From contig CADCDE010000004.1 of assembly GCA_902800065.1 (NCBI GenBank), positions 1-58,700 of the forward strand: a stretch of 58,700 nucleotides of DNA. The letters run 5' to 3'. The position numbers and the translations under genes are program-made. The DNA is from an uncultured Ruminococcus sp. Its GTDB lineage: Bacteria; Bacillota; Clostridia; Oscillospirales; Acutalibacteraceae. Of the stretch, positions 44,359 to 54,398 are shown in pieces. The notes under the pieces were generated by a model, which made no database searches, was not told the origin of the DNA, and was given only the letters and a program-made list of their open reading frames with translations. Numbering within the stretch: the stretch's first letter is position 1; the number at the start of each line of letters is the position of its first letter.

Positions 44359-44925
44359 TTATTTTGCATTTTTTATAAAATCAAAGTTCTGTACTATGTA
44401 GATTATTCCCGACAACAGTGTAAAGAACACCGACAGCCACATAAATCCGTCACATACTATCTTCACCCAAAGGGCATTTTCTATAATATTAATTTCAATC
44501 AGATACTGCATCAGCATTATCACAAACACTGCTATTATCTGTGTAACTGTCTTGACCTTGCCCCATATATTCGCCGCAACAACTTTTCCCTGACTTGATG
44601 CTACAAGCCTTATCGAAGTTACAGTAAATTCACGGGCAAGTATTATTATAAGTGCCACCGCACTTGTCAAGCCCAATTCAACAAAGCAAGCCAATGCAGA
44701 TACTATCATAACTTTATCCGCAAGAGGATCGGCGAATTTTCCGAAATCCGTTATCATATTGTATTTTCTTGCTATTTTTCCGTCTAAATGGTCTGTATAC
44801 GAAGCCACTGCAAATATTATAAGTGCTATCAGATAATGGTGCGGAATTATCGGCATTAAAAGAAAAAATACATAAAACGGCACTAATATCAGTCTTAACA
44901 CCGTCAGTTTATTTGGCAAGTTCAT
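44359..44925 (-). CDS. pgsA: CDP-diacylglycerol-glycerol-3-phosphate 3-phosphatidyltransferase
   Basis: A 188-residue multi-span enzyme that makes phosphatidylglycerophosphate. The CDP-alcohol phosphotransferase signature is complete: DGKIARKYNMITDFGKFADP then LAD (DG-x2-AR-x8-G-x3-D-x3-D), near residue 48. Four to five further helices follow. It opens with NLPNKLTVLRLILVPFYV, typical of PgsA. It lies 16 bases after rimO, a common neighbour in Clostridia. Confidence 0.95.
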   Translation of the reverse strand: MNLPNKLTVLRLILVPFYVFFLLMPIIPHHYLIALIIFAVASYTDHLDGKIARKYNMITDFGKFADPLADKVMIVSALACFVELGLTSAVALIIILAREFTVTSIRLVASSQGKVVAANIWGKVKTVTQIIAVFVIMLMQYLIEINIIENALWVKIVCDGFMWLSVFFTLLSGIIYIVQNFDFIKNAK

Positions 44926-44941
44926 TTCAAAATCCCTTTCA

Positions 44942-46270
44942 TCAACACATTACTCCAACCAAGTCACAATCCAATGTATCGCTTATTTCCACTTTTACTA
45001 TATCTCCGATTTTAGGCTTTTTGTCCTCGGCTATTATAAACACTTTTCCGTCAACTTCCGGGGCATCTGCCGAACTTCTGCCGAAGAAACATTCCGCTAA
45101 TCTGTCGAATCCCTCACACAATACATTTATTGTCTTTCCTATCATTTTTTGTGCATTTTCCGCCATGATAATTTGCTGTTGTTCCATGATGATTTCCTGA
45201 CGGTGCTTTTTTGTATCTTCATCAAGCTGATTTTTCATTTTAGCCGCCGGTGTATCTTCCTCCGCAGAATACGCAAAACAGCCCATTCTTTCAAACTTCA
45301 TCTCATTGACAAACTCCGATAATTCAGCAAATTCTTCCTCGGTTTCTCCAGGGAATCCCGTCATAAATGTTGTTCTCACCGTGATATTCGGCACTCTCTC
45401 ACGAAGTTTGTTTATCAGTGCCGTTAAACTCTCCCTGTCACCGTGGCGGCACATTCTTTTCAATACATTGCCGTTACAATGCTGTAATGGAATATCTATA
45501 TACTTTATTACCTTATCTTCATTTGCAAATACATCTATCAATTCATCAGTCATTCTGTCGGGATAGCAATACAACACTCTCAGATATTTTACACTCTCTA
45601 TCTTACACAATTCTGTCAGCAGTTCCGCAAGATACGGTTTACCGTAAATATCCTCACCGTAACCGCTTGTGTCCTGTGCAATGAGTATAAGCTCCTTAAC
45701 ACCCTTTTCGGAAAGTTCTTTCGCCTCCTGCAAAATATCTTCCATCGGGCGGCTTCTGAATTTTCCTCTTATCATAGGAATTGCACAATATGTACAATTA
45801 TTGCTGCAACCCTCTGCTATTTTGAGATAAGCATAATAAAAAGGGGTAGTCCTTACACGACCTCCGCATAACTGCAGCTCCATTTTATTTGGAAATATCT
45901 CTTTTTTCTTTCCGTCAAGAACTGTTTTCACTATCTCCGCAATATCCTTATTTGCACCTATTCCGACAACTGCATCGACTTCATAAAGTTCTTTCATAAC
46001 TTCCTGCTGATACCTCTCAGCAAGACAGCCTGTTACGATAATAGCCTTTATTTTGCCCTCTTTTTTGAGTTCGGCAAGTTCAAGTATTTCATCAATGCTT
46101 TCCTGTTTAGCGTCCTCGATAAATCCGCAGGTATTGACTATCGCAACCTCACTGTTCGCAACGTCTGCAACTAATTCATATCCCGCCTCACGCAGATTAT
46201 AAAGCATCATTTCACCGTCAACACGGTTTTTTGCACAGCCTAAACATACCATTCCTACTCTTTCATTCAT
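44942..46270 (-). CDS. rimO: ribosomal protein S12 methylthiotransferase RimO
   Basis: A 442-residue radical SAM enzyme that methylthiolates an Asp of uS12. The UPF0004 domain has VGMVCLGCAKNRVDGEMM, NTCGFIEDAKQESI and a third Cys in VTGCLAERY. The radical SAM motif is EGCSNNCTYCAIPMIRG (CxxxCxxC) near residue 145, with a TRAM domain after about 375. KNRVD and IPMIRGKFRSRP favour RimO over MiaB. ATG 46270 is chosen because GGGGGA lies between it and the upstream TTG at 46294. It has its own promoter. Confidence 0.96.
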   Translation of the reverse strand: MNERVGMVCLGCAKNRVDGEMMLYNLREAGYELVADVANSEVAIVNTCGFIEDAKQESIDEILELAELKKEGKIKAIIVTGCLAERYQQEVMKELYEVDAVVGIGANKDIAEIVKTVLDGKKKEIFPNKMELQLCGGRVRTTPFYYAYLKIAEGCSNNCTYCAIPMIRGKFRSRPMEDILQEAKELSEKGVKELILIAQDTSGYGEDIYGKPYLAELLTELCKIESVKYLRVLYCYPDRMTDELIDVFANEDKVIKYIDIPLQHCNGNVLKRMCRHGDRESLTALINKLRERVPNITVRTTFMTGFPGETEEEFAELSEFVNEMKFERMGCFAYSAEEDTPAAKMKNQLDEDTKKHRQEIIMEQQQIIMAENAQKMIGKTINVLCEGFDRLAECFFGRSSADAPEVDGKVFIIAEDKKPKIGDIVKVEISDTLDCDLVGVMC

Positions 46271-46305
46271 TTCAGTATATCCCCCTGATTTCAAAATACA
46301 CTCCT

Positions 46306-46334
46306 ATTATATTACAATTTCACCGAAATTACAA
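46306..46334 (-). promoter_or_regulatory. rimO promoter
   Basis: TTGTAA (46329-46334), 17 bases, TATAAT (46306-46311) on the minus strand, about 35 bases before the rimO start. Confidence 0.75.
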
Positions 46335-46344
46335 CACAAAATTA

Positions 46345-46372
46345 AAAGAGTGGAATATTAACCCCACTCTTT
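46345..46372 (-). terminator. intrinsic terminator of recA-recX
   Basis: The arms AAAGAGTGG and CCACTCTTT around a 10-base loop are followed on the minus strand by TTTTAATTTTG. The hairpin includes the recX stop codon. Confidence 0.8.
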
Positions 46373-46960
46373 ATTCATTGCTTCATTTATATCAGACCAT
46401 CTGTATCCCATTGCTTTGAGAGAATTTACAGTCTTTGCAATATCCTTTTCATTGGATAATTTTCTTGCAAATTTTGTTTCCAAAAGCTGTTTTATCTGTT
46501 CAACGGGGTCGGGTTCAAGTTCGTCTAAAATTTCCTCTGCAATGTCCTTGTCAATGCCTTTTTTCATCATTTCAAACAATGCTCTCTGACGGGAAAAACC
46601 TTTTTTATTAAGCAAAATTTCCGCATATTCACGGGCATAACTTTCATCATTTATCAAGCCAAGTTCTTCCAAACGCTCTATAGCAAGAGTTGAGGCACTC
46701 TCACCAAAAAGCGGTATAAGTTTATCGGATAATTCCTTTTTTGTACGGTTTCGATACTCAATCAGATACAATGCTTTTTCCTTTGCACGGTTAAATTTTG
46801 ACGTTTCTATCAGTTCATACAGTTCTTCGTCTGTTATCTCTGAACCGACTTTTTTACCCGTTGAAAGAAATGTCATTGTATCGACTGTAACAGCATATTC
46901 ACCGTCTATATAAAGAGCCGTCTGACTTTTTTTTCTCTCCTCGAATGATGTTATTATCAT
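46358..46960 (-). CDS. recX: regulatory protein RecX
   Basis: A 200-residue helical modulator that binds RecA filaments and limits strand exchange. It has the three-helix repeats of the family: ALYLIEYRNRTKKELSDKL, LGLINDESYAREYAEILL and KGFSRQRALFEMMKKGIDKD, with a final KAMGYRWSDINEAM. Its start overlaps the recA stop by one base (TAATG), so it is translationally coupled to recA, a common arrangement. Confidence 0.94.
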   Translation of the reverse strand: MIITSFEERKKSQTALYIDGEYAVTVDTMTFLSTGKKVGSEITDEELYELIETSKFNRAKEKALYLIEYRNRTKKELSDKLIPLFGESASTLAIERLEELGLINDESYAREYAEILLNKKGFSRQRALFEMMKKGIDKDIAEEILDELEPDPVEQIKQLLETKFARKLSNEKDIAKTVNSLKAMGYRWSDINEAMNKEWG

Positions 46961-48096
46961 TATTCTTCTACCAATGTATCAATCTTTACATCAGCTGAAT
47001 CAGTTTGAGGAGTTTCCGTTTTTTCACTCTCGACAACGGCATTTTCGGTTTTTTCCTCTGTCTGTTCGGAAAGTGCTTTTGCACGGGCTTTCGTAGTCTT
47101 TGAGAAATTCAATTTATCCGAACTTGCTTTGAGTTCTTCCTCGACCTTTGCGGCAATTTCGGGATTATCTCTGAGGAAATTCTTTGCATTGTCACGTCCT
47201 TGTGCAATCCTGTTTCCGTCATATGAGAACCATGCACCGCTTTTTTTGATGACATCTGCATTGACTGCCAAATCCAACAATTCGCCTACTCTTGAAATTC
47301 CCTGACCGTACATTATGTCAAATTCAGCCTCACGGAACGGAGGTGCTATTTTATTTTTAACGACCTTTGCACGAGTTCTTGAACCGACTACTTCACCGCC
47401 TGCTTTGAGAGTTTCGATTTTTCTTATATCAATTCTGACTGATGAATAGAACTTTAATGCACGACCGCCGGGAGTAGTTTCGGGATTTCCGAAAAGTACG
47501 CCTACTTTTTCACGGAGCTGATTTATGAATATTGCAACACAATTTAATTTAGATATAGAGCCTGCCAATTTTCTCAAAGCCTGTGACATAAGACGTGCCT
47601 GCAAGCCTACATGAGATGCTCCCATTTCACCGTCAATTTCAGCTTTCGGAGCAAGTGCCGCAACAGAGTCTATTACAATTATATCTATTGCACCTGAACG
47701 GACAAGTGATTCTGTTATTTCAAGTGCATCCTCACCTGTATCGGGCTGCGAAACAAGAAGTTCATCTATGTCTACTCCCAAAGCTGCCGCATATACGGGG
47801 TCAAGAGCGTGTTCAACGTCTATGAATGCCGCTATACCTCCTGCCTTCTGAGCCTCTGCTATACAGTGGAGAGCAAGTGTTGTTTTACCTGATGATTCGG
47901 GACCATATATTTCAGTGATACGTCCTTTCGGAAGTCCTCCTATACCAAGTGCAATATCCAAAGAAAGTGAACCTGTCGGGATAGCATCCACCTTCATTGC
48001 CGCATTCTGTCCGAGACGCATTACTGCACCCTTACCGAACTGTTTTTCTATCTGACTCAACGCTGTTTCAAGTGCCTTCTGCTTATCAATTGCCAT
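46960..48096 (-). CDS. recA: recombinase RecA
   Basis: A 378-residue recombinase for strand exchange and the SOS co-protease. It opens [20 protein letters not shown]. Walker A is GPESSGKTT near residue 65, the Walker B region is [19 protein letters not shown] near 140, and loop L1 is [20 protein letters not shown]. Loop L2 is [18 protein letters not shown] near 205. The C-terminal 45 residues are a Glu/Thr/Lys tail of varied sequence. GGAAT is its ribosome site. A promoter lies in the short gap upstream; I do not see a LexA-type box there. Confidence 0.98.
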   Translation of the reverse strand: MAIDKQKALETALSQIEKQFGKGAVMRLGQNAAMKVDAIPTGSLSLDIALGIGGLPKGRITEIYGPESSGKTTLALHCIAEAQKAGGIAAFIDVEHALDPVYAAALGVDIDELLVSQPDTGEDALEITESLVRSGAIDIIVIDSVAALAPKAEIDGEMGASHVGLQARLMSQALRKLAGSISKLNCVAIFINQLREKVGVLFGNPETTPGGRALKFYSSVRIDIRKIETLKAGGEVVGSRTRAKVVKNKIAPPFREAEFDIMYGQGISRVGELLDLAVNADVIKKSGAWFSYDGNRIAQGRDNAKNFLRDNPEIAAKVEEELKASSDKLNFSKTTKARAKALSEQTEEKTENAVVESEKTETPQTDSADVKIDTLVEE

Positions 48097-48131
48097 TATC
48101 TATCATTCCTTTACTGTTTTATTGCAAATAC

Positions 48132-48161
48132 ATTATACTACATTATGCAATGCTTTTTCAA
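48132..48161 (-). promoter_or_regulatory. recA promoter
   Basis: TTGAAA (48156-48161), 18 bases, TATAAT (48132-48137) on the minus strand. No GAAC-N4-GTTC motif, the Firmicutes LexA site, lies near it. Confidence 0.72.
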
Positions 48162-48167
48162 TATATT

Positions 48168-48977
48168 TTATTTTTTCACAGTCCCTAAAACTACCCTATC
48201 TAAATTCTGAATATCCTTGACAACACAAATTTGTGTTATTTCCTGCATTTTCAGGAGTTCAGAAACACGTTTTGCTTGTTCCTCGCCTATCTCAAGAATT
48301 ATCTTTCCGCCTTTTTTGAGTTTTTTTATCCATTTTTCGGCGATACACCTGTAAAAATCCAATCCGTCATTTCCTCCGTCAAGGGCTGTTGTCGGTTCAT
48401 ACTGCACTTCACTCTGCAAATCCGGTATTATATCTGTACGGATATAAGGTGGATTGGATATTATTATATCAAACTCACCGTCAACACAATTTTCATTAAA
48501 AATATTGTCATGTATCAGCCTTACATCTGTACTGTGATATTCTACATTCTTTTCAAGATATTCATAAGCCTTGTTTTCAAGTTCAACCGCATAAATTTCG
48601 GCTTGCGGAAATTCCTTTGCAAGCGTAACGGCAATTATTCCACTCCCTGAACACAAGTCTATAACCCGTTCAGTACCTTTCATTGAATTTATACATTCAT
48701 TTACGGCTACTTCCGTATCATCTCTCGGAATTAAAACTCCCTCTCCGACAAAGTATTCCCTGCCCATGAAATAGGCTTTCCCTGTCGCATACTGCAAAGG
48801 CATACCCGAAAGTCTTTTCTCTACCGCTGTCATAAATTCAATTTCACTTTCGGGAACATCATTTCCATGAATTGCAAGTTTCAGCCTGTCAATACCGAAA
48901 ATATCTTCCATGATACACATAGCTTCATACTCGGTCAAATATTTTTTCGCATAGGAATATAATTCAAAATATGTCAT
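48168..48977 (-). CDS. prmC: peptide chain release factor N5-glutamine methyltransferase
   Basis: A 269-residue enzyme that methylates the GGQ glutamine of release factors. An N-terminal helical domain is followed by SAM motif I VIDLCSGSGIIAVTLA near residue 105, and the catalytic NPPY in IIISNPPYIRTDIIP near 178. YEPTTALDGGNDGLDFYR is characteristic of PrmC. It overlaps the DUF1385 gene by 4 bases. In many Clostridia these two flank prfA, which is not here. Confidence 0.96.
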   Translation of the reverse strand: MTYFELYSYAKKYLTEYEAMCIMEDIFGIDRLKLAIHGNDVPESEIEFMTAVEKRLSGMPLQYATGKAYFMGREYFVGEGVLIPRDDTEVAVNECINSMKGTERVIDLCSGSGIIAVTLAKEFPQAEIYAVELENKAYEYLEKNVEYHSTDVRLIHDNIFNENCVDGEFDIIISNPPYIRTDIIPDLQSEVQYEPTTALDGGNDGLDFYRCIAEKWIKKLKKGGKIILEIGEEQAKRVSELLKMQEITQICVVKDIQNLDRVVLGTVKK

Positions 48978-49936
48978 TTGATAATATCCTCACCATTTTC
49001 GGGGATAACATCTTTTATAGCGGCTATGGCTACTTCTATCATGTCATCTTCGGGTTCTTTCGTGGTGATATGCTGCATCCATATACCCGGGGCTGCTATA
49101 ATTCTTGTGAGAAAATTATCATGTTTTCCGCATATTTTTATAAGCTCATAGCCTATTCCGACAGTGAACGGCAAAAGAAGTATTTTGACAGTTGAACGAA
49201 TCCACACATCTGTAAACGGTATAAACAAGCCTATCAAAATACCAACTATCAGCATAAGCACTATAAAGCTTGTTCCACAGCGTGGGTGAAATCTTATCTG
49301 TTTTCTGACGTTCTCGACATTCAGTTCAAGTCCCTTTTCATAGCAGAATATAGTCTTATGCTCCGCACCGTGATATTGAAATACCCTTTTTACATCCTTT
49401 TGCAGAGTGCAAAGGCTCATATATATCAAAAACAACATTATTCTTATGATACCCTCAAATGCTGAACGCCATATTATCTGGTCATTAAGAAACGGGAATG
49501 CACCTGCAAGAAGATTAAACAAAAGTGTCGGGACATAGAAAAATACTCCCACACAGAATATTATTGCAACTACCATAGAAACAGTCATAATAATACTCAC
49601 CATTTTATCACCGAAATGCTTGTCGAGCCATTTATCCAATTTTGACATTTCTTCTTCGGCTATTTCCTCACCCTCCATTGCTATATCCGCTGAACGCATG
49701 AGTGCCTTATTTCCCGTCACAAGAGAGTCTATCATATTGGCAACTCCCCTCAATATCGGCAGGCGGAGAATCTTATATTTCTTCACCAAGTCCATCGGCT
49801 TTATCTCCTCAAGATAGATAGAGCCGTCATTTTTTCTTGCACCGATAGTTGATTTCAAAGGTCCTCTCATCATTATGCCTTCCATCAACGCCTGACCGCC
49901 TATTGATGTAACAAATTTTGTTTTTTCCCTTTTCAA
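48974..49936 (-). CDS. DUF1385 membrane protein (YqhQ-like)
   Basis: 320 residues with about five hydrophobic segments between 108 and 275. It has the family's opening SIGGQALMEGIMMRGP, the LPILRGVANMIDSLVTG segment and a central YHGAEHKTIFCYEKG with RFHPRCGTSFI, whose His, Glu and Cys could bind metal. The family is widespread in Clostridia with no proven function. The start is TTG 49936 after GAGGGA. It is translationally coupled to prmC. Confidence 0.9.
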   Translation of the reverse strand: MKREKTKFVTSIGGQALMEGIMMRGPLKSTIGARKNDGSIYLEEIKPMDLVKKYKILRLPILRGVANMIDSLVTGNKALMRSADIAMEGEEIAEEEMSKLDKWLDKHFGDKMVSIIMTVSMVVAIIFCVGVFFYVPTLLFNLLAGAFPFLNDQIIWRSAFEGIIRIMLFLIYMSLCTLQKDVKRVFQYHGAEHKTIFCYEKGLELNVENVRKQIRFHPRCGTSFIVLMLIVGILIGLFIPFTDVWIRSTVKILLLPFTVGIGYELIKICGKHDNFLTRIIAAPGIWMQHITTKEPEDDMIEVAIAAIKDVIPENGEDIIK

Positions 49937-49974
49937 AAAAAATCCCTCTTTTCAAAATATTATCCGTGAATATA

Positions 49975-50003
49975 ATTCTACCACGAAAACACCCGATTGT
50001 AAA
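49975..50003 (-). promoter_or_regulatory. promoter of the DUF1385-prmC unit
   Basis: TTTACA (49998-50003), 17 bases, TAGAAT (49975-49980) on the minus strand, about 40 bases before the TTG start. Confidence 0.7.
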
Positions 50004-50005
50004 CA

Positions 50006-50042
50006 GCAAAAAACAGGACAGAATTTTTTTATTCTGCCCTGT
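50006..50042 (-). terminator. intrinsic terminator after the ilvD-small-protein unit
   Basis: The arms ACAGGACAGAAT and ATTCTGCCCTGT (one mismatch) are followed on the minus strand by TTTTTTG. It abuts the next promoter. Confidence 0.8.
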
Positions 50043-50082
50043 CGGAATTTATCTAAGTAATTTGATTAAAGCAAAAGAAACA

Positions 50083-50457
50083 CTACTTCAAATCAACCCA
50101 ATTACCATTTGGATGAATCATCGTTTTATATTGATATGTTACACCAAAGTAATCAATGACACTACCGCCATCATAACCATTAACATAAATCTGTAAATTA
50201 TTTTTATCGTCAAAATACTCGTAAATATCCGAATTAATACATTTGTTATTTTTACAATCGAATAAATCATAAGTAATGCTCGAATCTTCGACGTTTTTTA
50301 TAATTTGATATCTTCCCGACATAAAAGAAGCAACAACATTATTTTTCACTTCATATTTATTTGTAAAATAAATTATACAAGCAAAAATAAAGATAAACAA
50401 CATAATCACAGTTGACAATATTAAACATACTTTTTTATTTTCTTTCGCACTTATCAT
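50083..50457 (-). CDS. hypothetical single-span membrane protein
   Basis: 124 residues from ATG 50457; an in-frame ATG five codons upstream (50472) has no ribosome site, whereas GGAG lies 9 bases before 50457. One hydrophobic segment (about 9-33, LILSTVIMLFIFIFACIIYF) is followed by a roughly 85-residue outside domain with two nearby cysteines (DCKNNKC) and a Tyr/Asn/Asp-rich end (YVNGYDGGSVIDYFGVTYQY). It is clearly AT-richer than ilvD, which ends 23 bases before. No family recognised; it may be a recent arrival. Confidence 0.65.
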   Translation of the reverse strand: MISAKENKKVCLILSTVIMLFIFIFACIIYFTNKYEVKNNVVASFMSGRYQIIKNVEDSSITYDLFDCKNNKCINSDIYEYFDDKNNLQIYVNGYDGGSVIDYFGVTYQYKTMIHPNGNWVDLK

Positions 50458-50480
50458 TTTATCAAACTCCATATGATATA

Positions 50481-52142
50481 TTAGTTTGTAGAAAGAATAG
50501 CACCCTTATCGGCTGATGTTACAAGAGCCGCATATCTTGCCAGATATCCCTTGACATCCTTTTTGATAGGAGTCCAGCCCTTGCGTCTTTCAGCGAGTTC
50601 TTCATCACTTACTTTTATATTTATTGTGTTTGCATTTATATCTATTTCGATAATGTCACCGTCTTTTACAAGTCCGATATTTCCGCCTGCCGCTGCTTCG
50701 GGTGATACATGACCGATAGATGCACCTCTTGTTGCACCTGAGAAACGTCCGTCTGTGATAAGTGCAACAGTACTTCCAAGTCCCATTCCCATAATTGCAG
50801 ATGTAGGATTAAGCATTTCACGCATACCTGGACCGCCCTTTGGTCCTTCATAACGGATAACAACTACATCACCTTCAACTATCTTTCCGCCTGTAATTGC
50901 TGCCATTGCTTCTTCTTCGCTGTTGAATACCTTTGCAGGTCCTGAATGTCTGAGCATTTCAGGAGCAACTGCTGAACGCTTTACTACACAGCCATCTGGG
51001 GCAAGATTTCCTCTGAGTACTGCTATACCGCCTGTCTGACTGTACGGATTCTCAACAGGTCTGATTATTTCAGGATTCTTATTGATACAGCCTGATATAT
51101 TCTCAGCAACGGTCTTTCCTGTAACTGTTATCAAATCTGTTTTCAGCAAGCCGAGCTTATTTATTTCGTTCATTACAGCGTAAATGCCGCCTGCTTCATT
51201 CAAGTCCTCCATATATGTTCTTCCTGCAGGTGCAAGGTGACAGAGATTCGGTGTATGTGAGCTTATCTCGTTGGCTATATCCAAATTCAGCTCTATACCA
51301 CATTCATGTGCAATAGCAGGCAAATGAAGCATACTGTTTGTACTGCAGCCGAGTGCCATATCCATTGTAAGAGCATTTCTGAAAGCGTCCTCTGTCATAA
51401 TATCACGGGGCTTTATATCCTTTTCAAGAAGCTCCATAATTTTCATACCTGCACGCTTTGCAAGCTGTATTCTGTCGGAATAAACTGCCGGTATTGTACC
51501 GTTGCCCCTGAGAGCCATTCCAAGTACTTCTGTAAGACAGTTCATTGAATTAGCCGTGTACATACCCGAACATGAACCGCAGCTCGGACATGCCTTATTT
51601 TCATATTCATCAAGCTCATCTGCTGTTATCTTGCCTGCATTGTAAGAGCCTACTGCCTCGAACATACTCGAAAGACTTGTTTTATGTCCCTGAACGTGTC
51701 CTGCAAGCATCGGTCCGCCGCTCACAAATATTGCCGGTATATTCAGTCTTGCGGCTGCCATGAGAAGTCCTGGAACATTCTTGTCACAGTTCGGTATCAT
51801 TACAAGAGCGTCAAAAGCATGAGCCAAAGCCATAGCTTCCGTTGAATCGGCTATCAAATCACGGGTTATCAATGAATATTTCATACCCTGATGTCCCATT
51901 GCGATACCGTCACATACAGCTATTGCAGGGAATACAACAGGATTTCCTCCTGCCATTGCAACACCCATTTTAACGGCATTTGTTATCTTATCAATATTCA
52001 TGTGACCGGGAACTATCTCATTATATGAGCTTACAATACCTATCAAAGGTTTTTCGATTTCCTCGCTTGTCATACCGAGTGCATGGAGAAGTGACCTTTG
52101 AGGAGCACACTGCACGCCTTTTTTCATATTATCGCTTTTCAT
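50481..52142 (-). CDS. ilvD: dihydroxy-acid dehydratase
   Basis: A 553-residue Fe-S dehydratase in Val, Ile and Leu synthesis. Cluster cysteines are in [19 protein letters not shown] near residue 119 and [19 protein letters not shown] near 191; [16 protein letters not shown] follows. The C-terminal domain has [19 protein letters not shown] and [21 protein letters not shown] (shown as a region). Full length. A clear promoter precedes it; no T-box fits in the 80-base gap. The small membrane protein follows on the same strand. Confidence 0.97.
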   Translation of the reverse strand: MKSDNMKKGVQCAPQRSLLHALGMTSEEIEKPLIGIVSSYNEIVPGHMNIDKITNAVKMGVAMAGGNPVVFPAIAVCDGIAMGHQGMKYSLITRDLIADSTEAMALAHAFDALVMIPNCDKNVPGLLMAAARLNIPAIFVSGGPMLAGHVQGHKTSLSSMFEAVGSYNAGKITADELDEYENKACPSCGSCSGMYTANSMNCLTEVLGMALRGNGTIPAVYSDRIQLAKRAGMKIMELLEKDIKPRDIMTEDAFRNALTMDMALGCSTNSMLHLPAIAHECGIELNLDIANEISSHTPNLCHLAPAGRTYMEDLNEAGGIYAVMNEINKLGLLKTDLITVTGKTVAENISGCINKNPEIIRPVENPYSQTGGIAVLRGNLAPDGCVVKRSAVAPEMLRHSGPAKVFNSEEEAMAAITGGKIVEGDVVVIRYEGPKGGPGMREMLNPTSAIMGMGLGSTVALITDGRFSGATRGASIGHVSPEAAAGGNIGLVKDGDIIEIDINANTINIKVSDEELAERRKGWTPIKKDVKGYLARYAALVTSADKGAILSTN

Positions 52143-52187
52143 TTTTTATATCACCTTTCAAAAAAATATAAAATACTTACAAAGACC

Positions 52188-52216
52188 ATTGTATCACGAT
52201 TTTTTTATAATATCAA
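52188..52216 (-). promoter_or_regulatory. ilvD promoter
   Basis: TTGATA (52211-52216), 17 bases, TACAAT (52188-52193), with TG one base before the -10 (extended), on the minus strand. Confidence 0.75.
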
Positions 52217-52226
52217 CAAAAATTTT

Positions 52227-53561
52227 TCAGTTTTTCCAAAAAGCATGAACCGAATTTAATACTTCCTCGGCTGTTATATTCAGTTCATCATCCGCATCCG
52301 TATGGAATATCTTCGCACAGAATACTGCATTGGCTTTCGGATTTTCAACATTCAGCAATATCATATCATTTGTATCCACGCCAGAATACTCCTCAGCGGT
52401 ATATCTGTATATCTCAAGTACCTTATCCCCAAATGAAGCTGTCTTTGAATTCCATATATAAAATGTCATCTTCCTTGTATCAGGGTCAGACACTGCTGTT
52501 ACTGCATTGTTTATCCATTTATTCGGCATTGTCATATAATATCTGTCATTGTAATTTATCACAGTATTCATCTTTGTTCCAAGAGCCTTGTTATAAACGG
52601 AATACTGCTTCCATGCTGTCATACTGCATACATTCACGGAATTAGCCGAGGCTGACATCGGTGTCACAACAGGTACTTCTATTATACCGTCATTATCAGA
52701 ATCTCGTGAATATATTGTATCTTTTCTTGCAGTCGGGTTTGAATATATCCCGTTATCTTCCGTAACAAGAGGATTATTCAGATTTTCACCGTCAAAATAT
52801 ATAAGCTGTGATGTAAGTATATTTCCGTTTTTTGCCCCGTCTATTACAACGCCTGTCTGATTCTGTGCAATATTGCCTACAGTCACATTAACTAAAGATA
52901 TAACTTCGGGATCCGTTTCAAGAGAATATTTGGCAATAGGTTTTTTCTCTTTTTCTGAATATTGAAGAACCTTGAATGTAGCAGGATTTTTTTGTGTTGC
53001 AAGAGACATTAAAATTATATCATCAACATTGTCATCTGTTATATCAGCTATCACCATTTCATCATATGTATCCTCAATAGCTATTTCATATGCAGTATCA
53101 GATACATAATATGCACTTATCGTCTTCTGTGAATTGCTGTAACCTGTCCACCCTATTATAATTTCATCTGTGCCGTCATTGTTCAGGTCGCTGAACATTA
53201 CACGGTCAACGCCTGAACCGTTATTCGGAAAATTTCCTATACACTGCCATTCACCATCAATAAACGCTATTATACAGGCATTTATCTTTGTATTGTCATT
53301 ATCTGAGGCATACAGTGCAAGGGCAAATTCATTGACAGCCTTTTCACTTTTCATTGTAATTGCGGAACGGTATTCTCCATTCTGCGGATATTTGAAAGTA
53401 TACTTTCCGTTAGCCTGCTTTGCTATGATATTCTGTATCTCGGCTTTATCTCCTGTTGCCCTCGGAGGTCTGAGAAGTGTATTCTCACCCAATACAGTTG
53501 AACATCCGCTTAATAATATCACACTTAATATTATCAATAATATCAGATTTTTATTTTTCAT
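52227..53561 (-). CDS. lipoprotein with FG-GAP/VCBS-like calcium-loop repeats
   Basis: 444 residues from ATG 53561. Signal peptide [15 protein letters not shown] with a good lipobox LLSGC. Several Asp-rich loops recur ([14 protein letters not shown] near residue 130, [25 protein letters not shown]), as in beta-propeller FG-GAP/VCBS proteins, so an extracellular calcium-binding propeller is likely. The C-terminal third differs and has a Tyr/Trp-rich region ([12 protein letters not shown]). The start is inside the last codons of trmB, with GGAGAT 7 bases upstream; the longer frame to 53585 has no site. Ligand unknown. Confidence 0.85.
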   Translation of the reverse strand: MKNKNLILLIILSVILLSGCSTVLGENTLLRPPRATGDKAEIQNIIAKQANGKYTFKYPQNGEYRSAITMKSEKAVNEFALALYASDNDNTKINACIIAFIDGEWQCIGNFPNNGSGVDRVMFSDLNNDGTDEIIIGWTGYSNSQKTISAYYVSDTAYEIAIEDTYDEMVIADITDDNVDDIILMSLATQKNPATFKVLQYSEKEKKPIAKYSLETDPEVISLVNVTVGNIAQNQTGVVIDGAKNGNILTSQLIYFDGENLNNPLVTEDNGIYSNPTARKDTIYSRDSDNDGIIEVPVVTPMSASANSVNVCSMTAWKQYSVYNKALGTKMNTVINYNDRYYMTMPNKWINNAVTAVSDPDTRKMTFYIWNSKTASFGDKVLEIYRYTAEEYSGVDTNDMILLNVENPKANAVFCAKIFHTDADDELNITAEEVLNSVHAFWKN

Positions 53562-54225
53562 CAGGCATATCTCCCTTAACTGCAATGAGAAATTTTATCT
53601 TTATCCCCTCATCAGAGAACATCTTCTCGTGCTCCGTCATAATATTCGGCTCATATCCCGAATTATGCAGGTCATAGGTTATATACTTCACTGAAAAACC
53701 GCATTCTCTGAAATATTCCAGACTTTCCTTAAAAAGCTCATCATCATCCGTCTTGAAATGAATCTCGGCATTATCCTTCAAAAATTTCCTGTAATTCATC
53801 AACTGCCTTGTGTGAGTGAGACGGCGTTTTTTGTGCTTTGAGCGGGGCCAAGGATTGCAGAAATTAATATATATCCTGTCCGTTTTATCATTTTCATCAA
53901 GCATCATATCAATTCTTTCAATATTATGAGCTGTCAGCAGAACATTGTCTGTCGGGATATTTTTTTCTTTGTATACTCTCTCGACATTTCTCTTGGCAAG
54001 TCCCAGCATTTCAAATTTTATGTCTATCGCAAGCCAATTCACATCAAGATTACTTGAAGCCGCCTGCGATATGAAGCCGCCCTTTCCGCACCCCAATTCT
54101 ATATACAAGGGCTGTTCCTTCTTAAACTGCTCTCTCCATTTTCCTTTGATATCATCGGGATTTTTTATAAAAAAACTGCTTGCCTCAAGCTCAGGCTTCG
54201 CCCACGGCTTATGTCTTATTCTCAT
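53551..54225 (-). CDS. trmB: tRNA (guanine-N7-)-methyltransferase
   Basis: A 224-residue enzyme that makes m7G46 in tRNA. It opens with [19 protein letters not shown] motif I is [16 protein letters not shown] near residue 41, and the signature is [19 protein letters not shown] near residue 122. It ends with [17 protein letters not shown], where T-x-Y/H-E is catalytic. GGAAG precedes the ATG, and an extended -10 (TGATATAAT, 54265-54273) lies upstream. It overlaps the lipoprotein gene by 11 bases. Confidence 0.97.
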   Translation of the reverse strand: MRIRHKPWAKPELEASSFFIKNPDDIKGKWREQFKKEQPLYIELGCGKGGFISQAASSNLDVNWLAIDIKFEMLGLAKRNVERVYKEKNIPTDNVLLTAHNIERIDMMLDENDKTDRIYINFCNPWPRSKHKKRRLTHTRQLMNYRKFLKDNAEIHFKTDDDELFKESLEYFRECGFSVKYITYDLHNSGYEPNIMTEHEKMFSDEGIKIKFLIAVKGDMPDEK

Positions 54226-54320
54226 TTTATCATCTTCCTTAATTTTATTTGCACGAATAAATAAATTATATCAAAATCATCGGCAATGATTTTTCTTTTA
54301 AAGAATATTGTATTTTTTTG

Positions 54321-54360
54321 CATAAAAAGACGGCTGTGAATAAAATATCCACAGCCGTCA
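54321..54360 (-). terminator. intrinsic terminator of ppdK
   Basis: Perfect arms GACGGCTGTG and CACAGCCGTC around an 11-base loop are followed on the minus strand by TCTTTTTATG. Confidence 0.9.
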
Positions 54361-54398
54361 GTTTATTTTTCAGAGATTTACATACTCAAAATCAGAGA

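Noticed and set aside
48097..48167. LexA (SOS) box at the recA promoter
   Set aside because: No GAAC-N4-GTTC site could be found; only the -35 and -10 are clear.
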